Below, one piece after another: positions 1 through 6,099 of a stretch of DNA of 6,099 nucleotides. Numbering within the stretch: position 1 is the stretch's first letter; every line of letters starts with the position of its first letter. The notes beneath the pieces were generated by a model. It did not search any database, had not been told where the DNA came from, and was given only the letters and a program-made list of their open reading frames with translations. The translations under genes and the position numbers were made by a program. The stretch spans positions 1-6,099 of the forward strand of contig JALRCP010000048.1 of assembly GCA_023257325.1 (NCBI GenBank), read 5' to 3'. The stretch is from Polynucleobacter sp. GTDB lineage: Bacteria; Pseudomonadota; Gammaproteobacteria; Burkholderiales; Burkholderiaceae.

Positions 1-35
1 ATTTATTTAAAAATAAACAACTATTTTAAATAAAT
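1..35. repeat. A/T-only inverted repeat (14-bp arms, 6-nt loop)
   Basis: The left arm 1-15 (ATTTATTTAAAAATA) and the right arm 22-35 (TATTTTAAATAAAT) are reverse complements apart from one extra A in the left arm. The loop is AACAAC (16-21). The left arm starts at the window edge, so the repeat may extend further. It could form a cruciform or a weak hairpin in RNA. With no G-C pairs in the stem it is a poor terminator candidate. Confidence 0.55.
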
Positions 36-142
36 AAAGGATTTATTAATAATGATATATATCTAATTATTATAATTTTTATTATTTACTTATATATTTA
101 ATAAAAACTGATACTTATGAGGGATTTATAGAATTTATAAAG
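1..142. other. Extremely AT-rich non-coding stretch downstream of higA
   Basis: No credible gene is visible here. By hand count only 11 of the first 120 bases are G or C, far below the genes to the right. The segment lies after the higA stop codon and is cut by the window edge. It holds an A/T-only inverted repeat at 1-35 (listed separately) and the octamer GGATTTAT twice (39-46 and 122-129). I see no GC-rich stem followed by a T-run, so no classical terminator for higBA is evident. Composition like this is common at edges of acquired segments and in intergenic DNA next to toxin-antitoxin modules, but no element boundary can be shown from this window. Confidence 0.6.
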
Positions 143-445
143 TTATAAATGTTTAGCGTGGATCATTGATCGATTTAAAGGTTTAATTTTAGGTAAACGC
201 TCTTTTTTTGCCTGAGCCAACTCCCATTGCATTTGCATGTTGAGCCAATAATCAGGGGTCGTACCTAACCAAGTGGCCAGGCGAATCGCCATCGTTGCAG
301 AAATGCCGGATCGGGCATTTAAGATTTTTGACAGCGTCAAGCGACTCACCGCTAAAGTTTTTGCCACTTGTCCAATCGTCATATCGTTTGGAATGTATTC
401 TTTAAGAACCTCTCCAGGGTGAGCTGGATTGAACATCTTAGTCAT
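143..445 (-). CDS. higA: HigA-family antitoxin (XRE-type helix-turn-helix)
   Basis: A 100-residue antitoxin of the HigA group, a small DNA-binding protein that neutralises HigB and, with or without it, represses the shared promoter. The N-terminal stretch (residues 5-18, FNPAHPGEVLKEYI) is the usual opening of this family. A helix-turn-helix spans about residues 23-60: TIGQVAKTLAVS, then RLTLSKILNARSGIS, then helix TMAIRLATWLG. The family segment TPDYWLNMQ follows at 63-71, and the tail is short and basic. The length is normal for the family. The ATG at 445 is chosen because a strong GAGGGG Shine-Dalgarno lies 7 nt upstream; Met4 is a weaker alternative. The gene begins 14 nt after the higB stop, so the two are translated from one message in toxin-first order, as is typical of higBA. 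Expected role: antitoxin and autorepressor in the cytoplasm, assigned by family resemblance. Confidence 0.93.
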   Translation of the reverse strand: MTKMFNPAHPGEVLKEYIPNDMTIGQVAKTLAVSRLTLSKILNARSGISATMAIRLATWLGTTPDYWLNMQMQWELAQAKKERLPKIKPLNRSMIHAKHL

Positions 446-452
446 TTACTTG

Positions 453-458
453 CCCCTC
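453..458 (-). promoter_or_regulatory. Shine-Dalgarno of higA
   Basis: GAGGGG on the minus strand, 7 nt before the higA ATG and just downstream of the higB TGA (460-462). It is strong, whereas higB has no visible Shine-Dalgarno. This fits the general need for a toxin-first operon to make more antitoxin than toxin. Confidence 0.75.
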
Positions 459-459
459 A

Positions 460-738
460 TCAGTGATAGTCTAGGTAATTCACCAAATAAACGTCTTCAT
501 CCATCAACATAAATGTGATTCTCCAATTACCATTGACTGTCAAAGACCAATGTTTCTTTAAATCGCCTTTTAAAGCATGAAGATTCCAAGCGGGCACATT
601 CAAATCTTTGACATCCTTGGCTACGTTCAAGGCGGTCAACAAAATTCTCAATTTGGCGGCATGATGTGGACAAATACCCTTTGTACTTCCAGTAAGAAAA
701 AAATCACTTAAACCCTTGTGCTTAATGGATCGAATCAT
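460..738 (-). CDS. higB: HigB-family toxin, ribosome-dependent mRNA endonuclease (RelE/ParE superfamily)
   Basis: A 92-residue HigB toxin, expected to cut mRNA on the translating ribosome when free of HigA. Residues conserved in the family are in place: opening MIRSIKHKGL (1-10), GSTKGI (17-22), His54 and Lys57 in LHALKGDLKKHW, NGNWRITF (69-76) with Arg73, and the terminal Asp90-Tyr91-His92 of NYLDYH. From memory, Proteus vulgaris HigB is also 92 residues, with His54, Asp90, Tyr91 and His92 named as active-site residues, so this toxin looks intact and active. The open frame continues upstream to an ATG at 879, but those 47 extra residues lie across the promoter and do not resemble the family, so the ATG at 738 is chosen. 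No Shine-Dalgarno precedes it. higA follows after a 14-nt gap. Confidence 0.93.
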   Translation of the reverse strand: MIRSIKHKGLSDFFLTGSTKGICPHHAAKLRILLTALNVAKDVKDLNVPAWNLHALKGDLKKHWSLTVNGNWRITFMLMDEDVYLVNYLDYH

Positions 739-742
739 TTGT

Positions 743-771
743 ATTATGTATATATACAGTATACATGTCAA
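743..771 (-). promoter_or_regulatory. Sigma-70-type promoter of higBA
   Basis: On the minus strand a perfect -35 box TTGACA (766-771) is followed by a 17-nt spacer and the -10 box CATAAT (743-748), one mismatch from consensus. Only 4 nt (ACAA) separate the -10 box from the higB ATG, so transcription would be expected to start at or within the first codon. Position and quality make this the likely promoter of the toxin-antitoxin operon. Confidence 0.7.
746..766. promoter_or_regulatory. Candidate HigA operator between the -35 and -10 boxes
   Basis: An inverted repeat with perfect 7-bp arms, ATGTATA (746-752) and TATACAT (760-766), and a 7-nt centre. A second perfect 12-bp palindrome, TGTATATATACA (747-758), overlaps it. 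The repeat fills the promoter spacer and touches both boxes, so a bound repressor would block RNA polymerase. Assignment to HigA is inferred from location; the HigA footprint in this organism is not known to me. Confidence 0.5.
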
Positions 772-774
772 GAG

Positions 775-788
775 GGTCATACATGACC
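775..788. promoter_or_regulatory. Second palindrome just upstream of the higBA -35 box
   Basis: GGTCAT-AC-ATGACC is a perfect 6-bp inverted repeat with a 2-nt centre, starting 4 bp beyond the -35 box. The octamer ACATGTCA also occurs twice in the same direction around it, at 763-770 and 796-803, 33 bp apart (about three helical turns). The site may be a second operator, or an activator site for another regulator. Its sequence differs from the spacer palindrome, so the same protein need not bind both. Confidence 0.4.
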
Positions 789-866
789 TATGTTCACATG
801 TCAGTTTTTGAAAAATTTGGCTAGACCTGAAGAATACTTCACCACCAAGACTCATCTGAAAGGATG

Positions 867-882
867 CCCATGAACACATGGG
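867..882. repeat. Small perfect hairpin in the intergenic region
   Basis: CCCATG (867-872), loop AACA (873-876), CATGGG (877-882): a 6-bp stem with a 4-nt loop. No T-run follows on the plus strand, and only a short CCTTTC on the minus strand, so it is not a convincing terminator. It could be a protein-binding palindrome or chance. Confidence 0.35.
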
Positions 883-1025
883 GGATATTGACTCTTCACC
901 TCACAACAAAAAAATATTTTTGCGCTTAGCTTGCTAACAATTAGGAATAAACAGTAATTAGTAATGTGCCAGCAAGTAAAAACGCTGATGATGACTTTTT
1001 TTAATAAATATACATAAAAAATATT

Positions 1026-1030
1026 GAGGG
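1026..1030 (+). promoter_or_regulatory. Shine-Dalgarno of the exported rhodanese gene
   Basis: GAGGG, 5 nt before the ATG at 1036. It decides the start: a TTG at 1024 lies in the same frame, but using it would put the ribosome-binding site inside the coding region and lengthen the signal peptide by four residues. Confidence 0.7.
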
Positions 1031-1035
1031 TCTTT

Positions 1036-1623
1036 ATGAAAAAGTTATTTATTTTTGGCATCAGCTTGTTTGCTAGCCAACTGGTGTTTGCTCAAGCAGC
1101 CACCATTGCACCAGGAACCCCTTTAGAAATTTTCAAAGGTAAAAAAGAAGTGGTAGTTCAGACCAGTCAAGGTCCAGTCACCATCAATCGCGTGATGACG
1201 ACTTGCGCTAAAAATGGCGGCACACTCCAACCCTTGGTGCCTATAGCTGGAGTAACTCCAGTGACTGAAACCGAAATGATTCAGGCGCTTGGCGACAAAG
1301 AATCCATGGTAGTTGATATGCGCGATTCAAATGACCGTGTCAAAGGAACCATTCCTGGTTCAATCGGTATCCCATACACAGAAGTAGCCATGCGAATGGA
1401 TGAGTTGGGTTGCAAGAAAGTGGCTGGTGCCAAGACCCCATGGGATTGCAACAAAGCCAAAAAGATTTACACCTTCTGCAATGGTCCCGTTTGCCCACAA
1501 AGTCCGTTTGCCATCAATGCCATGGTGCGCGATGGCTTTCCAGCCACCAAAATTTACTACTATCGTGGTGGCATGCTCGATTGGGAAGCACTGGGCTTAA
1601 CAACCGTCAAAGGTGAGTTTTAA
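1036..1623 (+). CDS. Exported rhodanese-like domain protein
   Basis: A 195-residue protein with a Sec-type signal peptide: MKK, a hydrophobic core [15 protein letters not shown], then AQA, with likely cleavage after Ala19 or Ala21. It should therefore act in the periplasm. Residues about 76-190 form one rhodanese domain: [22 protein letters not shown] (92-113) is the CH2A-like segment, [11 protein letters not shown] (147-157) the active-site loop, and [15 protein letters not shown] (174-188) the end motif. Cys148 is the expected sulfur-carrying cysteine. The loop then reads Asn-Gly-Pro-Val and ends in a second cysteine, Cys153, where many sulfurtransferases have Arg or Thr. Cys57, Cys126 and Cys138 are further cysteines. 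Residues 22-75 are an N-terminal region I do not recognise. The substrate is unknown; sulfur transfer or a thiol-redox role are both possible. The gene stands alone on the plus strand, divergent from higBA and convergent with the tRNA. Confidence 0.85.
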   Translation: MKKLFIFGISLFASQLVFAQAATIAPGTPLEIFKGKKEVVVQTSQGPVTINRVMTTCAKNGGTLQPLVPIAGVTPVTETEMIQALGDKESMVVDMRDSNDRVKGTIPGSIGIPYTEVAMRMDELGCKKVAGAKTPWDCNKAKKIYTFCNGPVCPQSPFAINAMVRDGFPATKIYYYRGGMLDWEALGLTTVKGEF

Positions 1624-1634
1624 TAAGTTAGGAA

Positions 1635-1713
<79 letters not shown>

Positions 1714-1725
1714 ACTGTTTGAAAC

Positions 1726-2076
1726 TTAACTAGAAAGAATTCGAAGAACGGCCATTAGCTCATCACGAATTGAATCTTGGCCTGAATGACTGTGATTGAG
1801 CTCATCCAAACGCGATCTAGCGCCGCTAATTGTAAAGCCCTCTTCATATAAAAGCTCTCTGATTCTTCGAATCAACACCACTTCATGGTGCTGATAATAA
1901 CGACGATTTCCTCTTCTTTTTTGAGGCTTGAGTTGATTGAACTCTTGCTCCCAATATCTCAAGACATGAGGCTTCACATCGCACAACTCCCCCACTTCAC
2001 CAATCGTGAAATAACGTTTCGCTGGAATTGGAGGGAGGGATTCCCCGGCAATCATGCCGTTCGAATGCTTTTCCAT
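1726..2076 (-). CDS. MerR-family transcriptional regulator (short form)
   Basis: A 116-residue DNA-binding protein. Residues 22-93 form a MerR-type winged helix-turn-helix: [21 protein letters not shown] (23-43), then the wing around KRRGNRRYY (53-61), then helices [21 protein letters not shown]. The conserved Arg40-Tyr41-Trp42 and Arg58-Arg59-Tyr60 are present. The C-terminal part is only about 20 residues and has no cysteine cluster or drug-binding domain, so no metal or ligand can be proposed; the only cysteine is Cys32, inside the helix-turn-helix. The gene follows ihfA by 12 nt with only a weak GAG ribosome site, suggesting translation coupled to ihfA. A start at Met8 is possible. A MerR-like gene directly after ihfA is, as far as I know, common in betaproteobacteria and some other proteobacteria, and its target is not clear to me. 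Confidence 0.88.
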   Translation of the reverse strand: MEKHSNGMIAGESLPPIPAKRYFTIGEVGELCDVKPHVLRYWEQEFNQLKPQKRRGNRRYYQHHEVVLIRRIRELLYEEGFTISGARSRLDELNHSHSGQDSIRDELMAVLRILSS

Positions 2077-2088
2077 AAATGAAACTCG

Positions 2089-2388
2089 TTAGAGCTTAGG
2101 ATCTACCTTGTCTTTGAGCTTTTGACTGGCATGGAATGTGACCACACGTCTAGCAGAGATGGGCACCAACTCGCCAGTTTTTGGATTGCGGCCAGGTCTG
2201 GCTGATTTCTCTCTTAATTGGAAATTGCCAAATCCTGAAATCTTGACGTCAACACCCGCTTCCAATGAACGACCAATCGTTTCAAAAAAAGAGTCAATCA
2301 AGTCCTTGGCTTCACGCTTGTTCAATCCCACTTGATCAAACAAGGCGTCTGATAATTCTGCTTTAGTAATTGTTCCGGCTTCGCTCAT
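2089..2388 (-). CDS. ihfA: Integration host factor subunit alpha
   Basis: A 99-residue DNA-bending protein that pairs with IhfB and shapes DNA in transcription, recombination and replication. The HU/IHF fold is clear: helical part [20 protein letters not shown] (8-27), the sheet segment [14 protein letters not shown] (48-61), the DNA-gripping arm [10 protein letters not shown] (64-73) and the closing strand ISARRVVTF (77-85). Pro69 matches the proline that E. coli IhfA inserts between base pairs (Pro65). The features [10 protein letters not shown] and VVTF with an alpha-type N-terminus favour IhfA over HU or IhfB, as does the location directly after pheT. The start has a good GGAGA ribosome site 6 nt upstream. 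The 52-nt gap from pheT is AT-rich and may hold its own promoter and an IHF site. Confidence 0.96.
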   Translation of the reverse strand: MSEAGTITKAELSDALFDQVGLNKREAKDLIDSFFETIGRSLEAGVDVKISGFGNFQLREKSARPGRNPKTGELVPISARRVVTFHASQKLKDKVDPKL

Positions 2389-2413
2389 CTTAGCTCTCCG
2401 CTTTTTTACTTTT

Positions 2414-2426
2414 AATCAATGCTTAA
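2414..2426 (+). promoter_or_regulatory. Candidate IHF-binding site in the ihfA leader
   Basis: AATCAATGCTTAA matches the IHF consensus WATCAANNNNTTR at all fixed positions except the second T of TTR. It lies 25-40 bp upstream of ihfA in the AT-rich gap after pheT. Feedback of IHF on its own gene is known in E. coli; the same is inferred here. One mismatch in AT-rich DNA can arise by chance. Confidence 0.35.
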
Positions 2427-2440
2427 ATAACTAATAAAGT

Positions 2441-4882
2441 TCAACGCATTCTTGCTTGGCATTTTACGCTCATGGCGTCACGCAAAGCAGAAATGACTGG
2501 ATCAATCTGTGCATCTTGTAATGTACCTGATTCGTCTGACAAAGTAATCCTAAATGCCAAACTCTTCTCATTTTCCGCCATACCACCCATCCGACCGGCG
2601 CTTGGCTTAAATTCGTCAAATAAATCAATTTGCTTAATTAACGGCTGCTTGGATGATTTCATGGCATCCATCAATTGCGCCACAGTAACCGATTGATTCA
2701 CCACCACAGCCAAATCTCGAGTCACGACGGGGAATTTACTGATAGCCCCAATCACAGGCAAGCCTAGCTCCTGAATCACCGCCCAATCAATCTCAAAAAC
2801 AACTGGGGGACTCGGCAAATCATACGCTTGCTGCCAGCGTGGATGTAACTCACCGATCAAACCCAAAGTGATTTCTTGACCCCGTTTTTTAATGCTTAAT
2901 TCAGCGCTGCGCCCAGGATGCAAGGCTGGATGATTCAATGGTTTGGCTTTGAACTCTAAGGGTGCCAATAAAGCTTCTAAATCACCTTTGACATCAAAGA
3001 AATCCACTGCACGACTTGGAACCCCCCATTGATCTGGCAGAGCTGGGCCATACGCCAAACCGGCCACATGCACGGGTTGATCATATCCGGCAATACTCAA
3101 CTCACCCACTTTCGCTTCAGGGTTGCGATGAAACACTCGACCCACTTCAAATAAACGAACACGTGTGGCTTTGCGGTTGAGGTTTTGTTTGAGGTTTTGT
3201 ACCAATCCACCGATTAAGTTACTGCGCATCACCGACAATTGGCTGGCGATGGGATTGAGTACCTTGATTGGATGGGTATTGCCCGCTAATTTTTCTTCTG
3301 TGTCAGCGTCAATGAAACCAAAGTTCATGACTTCTTGATAAGACCTTGCGGCAATCGCATGTCGCAATTTATGAATCCCGCGCTTGGGTTCTTGAGTGCC
3401 CTGCATGCGTTGCTCTGCCACCGGCGGATTAGCTGGAATATTTTCAAAACCATAAAGTCTTGCGACTTCTTCAATCAGGTCTTCTTCGATTTCAATATCA
3501 AAGCGATGACTTGGGGCTTTGACCACAAAAGCGTCATTGCCTTCACGTTGGTACTGCAAACCAATGCGATCAAAGAGTGTGGCAATCACATCCGCTGTCA
3601 ATGGCACACCAATAACTTTTTGAGCTCTGGCCACTCGCAAACGCACATCGGCACGCTTTGGCAAGTTGATGATCTGATCATCGACTGGACCAACTTGGCC
3701 ACCACAGATTTGCACAATCAAACTGGTTAAATATTCCAAAGCATCAACTGTGCCCTGTGGATCTACACCCCGCTCAAAACGATGCGCTGCATCGGTTGAA
3801 AAATTAAATCTTCTGGCACGACCTTGAATGGCTGTGGGCCACCAGAAAGCAGATTCGACATAAATATCTTGAGTATCTAGTGTGACAGAGCTTGGGTTAC
3901 CACCCATGATGCCTGCCATACTTTCTACACCATTGGCATCAGCAATCACTCCGACACCTTGACCATTCAATGGCGCCACAGAGACAGTCTGGCCATTCAA
4001 GAGCTCTAACTCTTCGCCATCTCGACCCCAACGAACGCTGAGGTCACCTTTGATTTTGTTCAAATCAAATACATGGGTTGGTTGGCCAATCGCCAACATG
4101 GCATAGTTTGAAATATCCACCAAGGCAGAAATACTTCTCTGACCTGCACCTTCTAAACAACGAACCATCCAATCAGGAGTCTTGGCTTTGGCGTTGACAC
4201 CTTTAATGACTCTGCCGGCAAAACGACCGCAGAGGTCTTTGTCTTTTACTGTGACTTTGAGTTGGTCTTGAATGCTGCTTTTTTGCGCTTCAATCTTTGG
4301 GGCACATAGTTTGGCGCCCGTAATCGCGGCGACTTCACGCGCCACACCCAGAATTGATAAACAGTCGGCTTTATTGGGAGTTAATTTAATAACGAAAACC
4401 GTATCGTCTAACTTTAAATACTCACGAATGTTCTGACCCACGGGGGCATCCGCTGGCAACTCCATGATGCCCTCAGAATCTTGACCAATACCAAGTTCAT
4501 TGCCTGAGCACAACATGCCTTGTGACTCAACCCCACGCAACTTCCCTAATTTGATGGCAAAAGGTTTGCCTCCCTCTTCAGCTGGTGGTAATTGCGCACC
4601 AACCAAGGCACAAGGAATCTTGATACCCACGCGCGCGTTGGGTGCACCACAAACAATCTGCAAAGTATCGCCACCTGCATTGACCTTGCATACGCGCAAA
4701 CGGTCTGCATCAGGATGTTGCGTGGCCTCTAATATTTCTGCGACCACCACTTGAGAAAAAGCCGGAGCCAAAGGTCGAGTTTCTTCAACTTCAAGACCTG
4801 CCATGGTCAAAGCATGCGACAACTCTTCGGTGGTTAAATCAGGATTAACGTATTGCCTGAGCCAAGATTCTGAAAATTGCAT
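2441..4882 (-). CDS. pheT: Phenylalanyl-tRNA synthetase beta subunit
   Basis: An 813-residue subunit of the (alpha-beta)2 enzyme that charges tRNA-Phe; beta binds the tRNA and removes mischarged tyrosine. Domains in order: N-terminal B1 (1-38), OB-fold tRNA-binding domain B2 (about 39-150, with [12 protein letters not shown] and [12 protein letters not shown]), B3/B4 editing domain (about 205-400), B5 helix-turn-helix domain (about 405-480), catalytic-like B6/B7 core (about 500-700) and the anticodon-binding ferredoxin-fold domain (about 717-811, starting [12 protein letters not shown]). Editing-site residues are kept: His270 in QPTHVFD, Glu343 in YVESAFW and Thr363 in [15 protein letters not shown], matching His265, Glu334 and Thr354 of E. 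coli. The length is close to the family norm (E. coli 795), with no frameshift or truncation. The ATG at 4882 gives the standard opening [12 protein letters not shown] and lies 19 nt after pheS, with a weak GAGC ribosome site suggesting coupling to pheS. Confidence 0.98.
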   Translation of the reverse strand: MQFSESWLRQYVNPDLTTEELSHALTMAGLEVEETRPLAPAFSQVVVAEILEATQHPDADRLRVCKVNAGGDTLQIVCGAPNARVGIKIPCALVGAQLPPAEEGGKPFAIKLGKLRGVESQGMLCSGNELGIGQDSEGIMELPADAPVGQNIREYLKLDDTVFVIKLTPNKADCLSILGVAREVAAITGAKLCAPKIEAQKSSIQDQLKVTVKDKDLCGRFAGRVIKGVNAKAKTPDWMVRCLEGAGQRSISALVDISNYAMLAIGQPTHVFDLNKIKGDLSVRWGRDGEELELLNGQTVSVAPLNGQGVGVIADANGVESMAGIMGGNPSSVTLDTQDIYVESAFWWPTAIQGRARRFNFSTDAAHRFERGVDPQGTVDALEYLTSLIVQICGGQVGPVDDQIINLPKRADVRLRVARAQKVIGVPLTADVIATLFDRIGLQYQREGNDAFVVKAPSHRFDIEIEEDLIEEVARLYGFENIPANPPVAEQRMQGTQEPKRGIHKLRHAIAARSYQEVMNFGFIDADTEEKLAGNTHPIKVLNPIASQLSVMRSNLIGGLVQNLKQNLNRKATRVRLFEVGRVFHRNPEAKVGELSIAGYDQPVHVAGLAYGPALPDQWGVPSRAVDFFDVKGDLEALLAPLEFKAKPLNHPALHPGRSAELSIKKRGQEITLGLIGELHPRWQQAYDLPSPPVVFEIDWAVIQELGLPVIGAISKFPVVTRDLAVVVNQSVTVAQLMDAMKSSKQPLIKQIDLFDEFKPSAGRMGGMAENEKSLAFRITLSDESGTLQDAQIDPVISALRDAMSVKCQARMR

Positions 4883-4901
4883 AGTAGTTGCTCAGTCTGA
4901 A

Positions 4902-5948
4902 TTAAGCGGGGAATTGAGACAAGAAACGAATGTCGTTTTCAAAGAACAAACGCAAATCGTCAATGCCATAACGCAACATGGTCAAACGCTCAAGACCGGA
5001 TCCAAAAGCAAAACCAATGTATCGCTCGGGGTCTAAGCCCATATTACGCAATACAGTGGGATGAACCTGACCTGCACCAGAAATTTCTAACCAGCGTCCT
5101 GCTAATTTGCCAGAGCCAAAGGCCATGTCAATTTCCGCAGACGGTTCTGTGAATGGGAAATACGATGGACGGAAACGCACTTGAATCGCATCCGTCTCAA
5201 AGAAAGTTTTTAAGAAGTCGGTGTAAACACCCTTTAGATCGGCAAAAGAAACACTTTCGGCAATCCACAAACCTTCTACCTGATTGAACATCGGTGAATG
5301 AGTCGCATCACTGTCCACACGATACGTGCGCCCAGGTGCAATCACCTTAATCGGTGGCATCACCGCATCTTTGGAATATTTAGCCACATGTGCGCTGGCG
5401 TAACGAACTTGCATGGGGCTGGTGTGCGTACGCAACAACAATGGTTTATTTTGTTCATCCACACCTTCGACATAGAAAGTGTCTTGCATGGACCTGGCTG
5501 GATGATTTTCTGGGCTATTGAGCGCTGTGAAATTGAACCAATCGTTTTCGATTTCTGGACCATCAGCAACATCAAAGCCAATCGATCTAAAAATTTGCTC
5601 AACGCGCTCCCAAGTGCGCATCACTGGATGCAAACTGCCTACGTCTTGACCACGACCTGGCATGGTGACATCAATGGCTTCTGCACTTAAACGAGCTTGT
5701 AATACAGCATCCGCCAACGCCTGACGACGTGCGGTCAGCGCTGCTTCGACGGCTTGTTTAACTTGATTGATTTCGGCACCGGCCGCTTTACGAGCCTCAG
5801 GCTCCAACGCACCTAGCGACTTAAGACGCTCTGTGAGAATTCCGGATTTACCGAGGTAGCGTGCCTTGGCGTCTTCGAGGGCCGCCGAGTCGGCGGCTCC
5901 TTCGAAGTCCCGCTTGGCATCCTCGACAACTTGGTCGAGTGAAACCAT
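4902..5948 (-). CDS. pheS: Phenylalanyl-tRNA synthetase alpha subunit (catalytic)
   Basis: A 348-residue class II synthetase subunit that activates phenylalanine and attaches it to tRNA-Phe, working with PheT in the cytoplasm. Residues 1-95 are the charged, alanine-rich N-terminal coiled-coil arm that grips tRNA. The catalytic domain follows: [19 protein letters not shown] (107-125, motif 1 region), [12 protein letters not shown] (171-182), [22 protein letters not shown] (205-226, motif 2), [19 protein letters not shown] (259-277), and [18 protein letters not shown] (312-329, motif 3). Ala314 in GFAFG matches E. coli Ala294 of the phenylalanine pocket. All motifs are intact and the length is normal (E. 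coli 327). The start has an AGGA ribosome site 7 nt upstream and lies 13 nt after rplT. The first 60 codons are noticeably GC-richer than the rest of the window and include a strong hairpin. Confidence 0.98.
   Translation of the reverse strand: MVSLDQVVEDAKRDFEGAADSAALEDAKARYLGKSGILTERLKSLGALEPEARKAAGAEINQVKQAVEAALTARRQALADAVLQARLSAEAIDVTMPGRGQDVGSLHPVMRTWERVEQIFRSIGFDVADGPEIENDWFNFTALNSPENHPARSMQDTFYVEGVDEQNKPLLLRTHTSPMQVRYASAHVAKYSKDAVMPPIKVIAPGRTYRVDSDATHSPMFNQVEGLWIAESVSFADLKGVYTDFLKTFFETDAIQVRFRPSYFPFTEPSAEIDMAFGSGKLAGRWLEISGAGQVHPTVLRNMGLDPERYIGFAFGSGLERLTMLRYGIDDLRLFFENDIRFLSQFPA
5881..5897 (-). repeat. GC-rich hairpin inside the 5' part of pheS
   Basis: GCCGCCGAGTCGGCGGC is a perfect inverted repeat with 8-bp arms about one central base. 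In RNA it gives a 7-bp G-C stem with a 3-nt loop, extended by AGG/CCU pairing past one bulged A. It covers about codons 18-23, roughly 50 nt after the start codon, where it could slow ribosomes or polymerase. It may simply follow from an alanine-rich coiled coil. Confidence 0.5.
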
Positions 5949-5961
5949 CTGCGGGTCCTAC

Positions 5962-6099
5962 TTAAGCTACAACAGTTTTGATACGAGCGACTAAGGCAGC
6001 AAACGCTGGCTTGTCGTTGATAGCCATATCAGAGAGAACCTTACGGTCCAACTCAATACCAGCTCTCTTCATACCATTCATGAATACGCTGTATGTCAC
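5962..6099 (-). CDS. rplT: 50S ribosomal protein L20, C-terminal part (cut by window edge)
   Basis: The last 45 codons and the TAA stop of an L20 gene; the N-terminal portion (about 74 of the usual ~119 residues) lies beyond 6099. The visible part starts [20 protein letters not shown] and continues [20 protein letters not shown] and KTVVA, matching the C-terminal globular domain of L20, which binds 23S rRNA during early 50S assembly. The reading frame is open to the edge. pheS follows after 13 nt, the usual rplT-pheS-pheT arrangement. In E. coli L20 also represses its own operon by binding the mRNA; the control region would lie upstream, outside this window. Confidence 0.95.
   Translation of the reverse strand: MTYSVFMNGMKRAGIELDRKVLSDMAINDKPAFAALVARIKTVVA

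Larger units (their letters stand above)
739..1035. other. Divergent intergenic region between higBA and the rhodanese gene
   Basis: About 300 bp carrying control signals for both flanking transcription units. The left end holds the higBA promoter and palindromes. Bases 867-882 form a small perfect hairpin. The right part (900-1020) is AT-rich and should contain the promoter of the plus-strand gene, but no strong match is visible. Weak candidates are TTGCTA (931-936) with TAATTA (955-960) at 18-nt spacing, and a -10-like TATACA (1009-1014) without a good -35 box. An open frame on the minus strand (852-1061) is judged spurious. Confidence 0.5.

Noticed and set aside
739..879. N-terminal extension of HigB up to an ATG at 879
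   Set aside because: The extra 47 residues run through the promoter and palindromes, do not resemble HigB, and the 92-residue form starting at 738 matches the family length and active-site positions.
1024..1035. TTG start for the rhodanese gene
   Set aside because: The GAGGG ribosome site lies inside this extension and is well placed for the ATG at 1036, which also gives a typical MKK signal peptide.
852..1061. 69-residue minus-strand open frame in the intergenic region
   Set aside because: It overlaps the start and ribosome site of the rhodanese gene on the other strand, has a low-complexity AT-driven composition, and resembles no family I know.
3335..3730. 131-residue plus-strand open frame inside pheT
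   Set aside because: It is antisense to a fully conserved part of PheT, and its translation has no recognisable features; it is a shadow of the real gene.
5298..5690. 130-residue plus-strand open frame inside pheS
   Set aside because: It is antisense to conserved PheS motifs, with no ribosome site or family resemblance.

Overview
The window looks like a chromosomal segment of a betaproteobacterium, probably Burkholderiales with moderate to low GC (Polynucleobacter-like). That placement is an inference from the gene order rplT-pheS-pheT-ihfA-merR, the protein sequences and the base composition; no database search was possible.

Right-hand two thirds (1637-6099, all minus strand): a conserved housekeeping run. 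Read in the direction of transcription it holds the C-terminal end of ribosomal protein L20 (rplT, cut by the window edge), pheS and pheT (both subunits of phenylalanyl-tRNA synthetase), ihfA (integration host factor alpha), a short MerR-family regulator and a tRNA-Pro with anticodon GGG. Gaps are 13, 19, 52, 12 and 12 nt, so one transcript could carry translation genes, a nucleoid protein, a regulator and a tRNA. The only sizeable gap, in front of ihfA, is AT-rich and holds a near-consensus IHF site, which hints at autoregulation.

Middle (1036-1623, plus strand): a gene for an exported single-domain rhodanese-like protein, convergent with the tRNA and ending only 13 nt from the tRNA 3' end.

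Left end (1-1035): a less conserved, AT-rich stretch with a complete type II toxin-antitoxin module, higB (toxin) then higA (antitoxin), on the minus strand. Its promoter is close to consensus and carries two palindromes that are good candidates for the HigA operator. The -10 box lies only 4 nt from the higB start codon and no Shine-Dalgarno is visible, so the toxin message may be leaderless. Beyond higA, bases 1-120 are about 9% G+C and begin with a 14-bp A/T-only inverted repeat.

I did not find a wholly new system. The most unusual points are the higBA control region, the tRNA tail of the pheST-ihfA run, and the rhodanese active-site loop.
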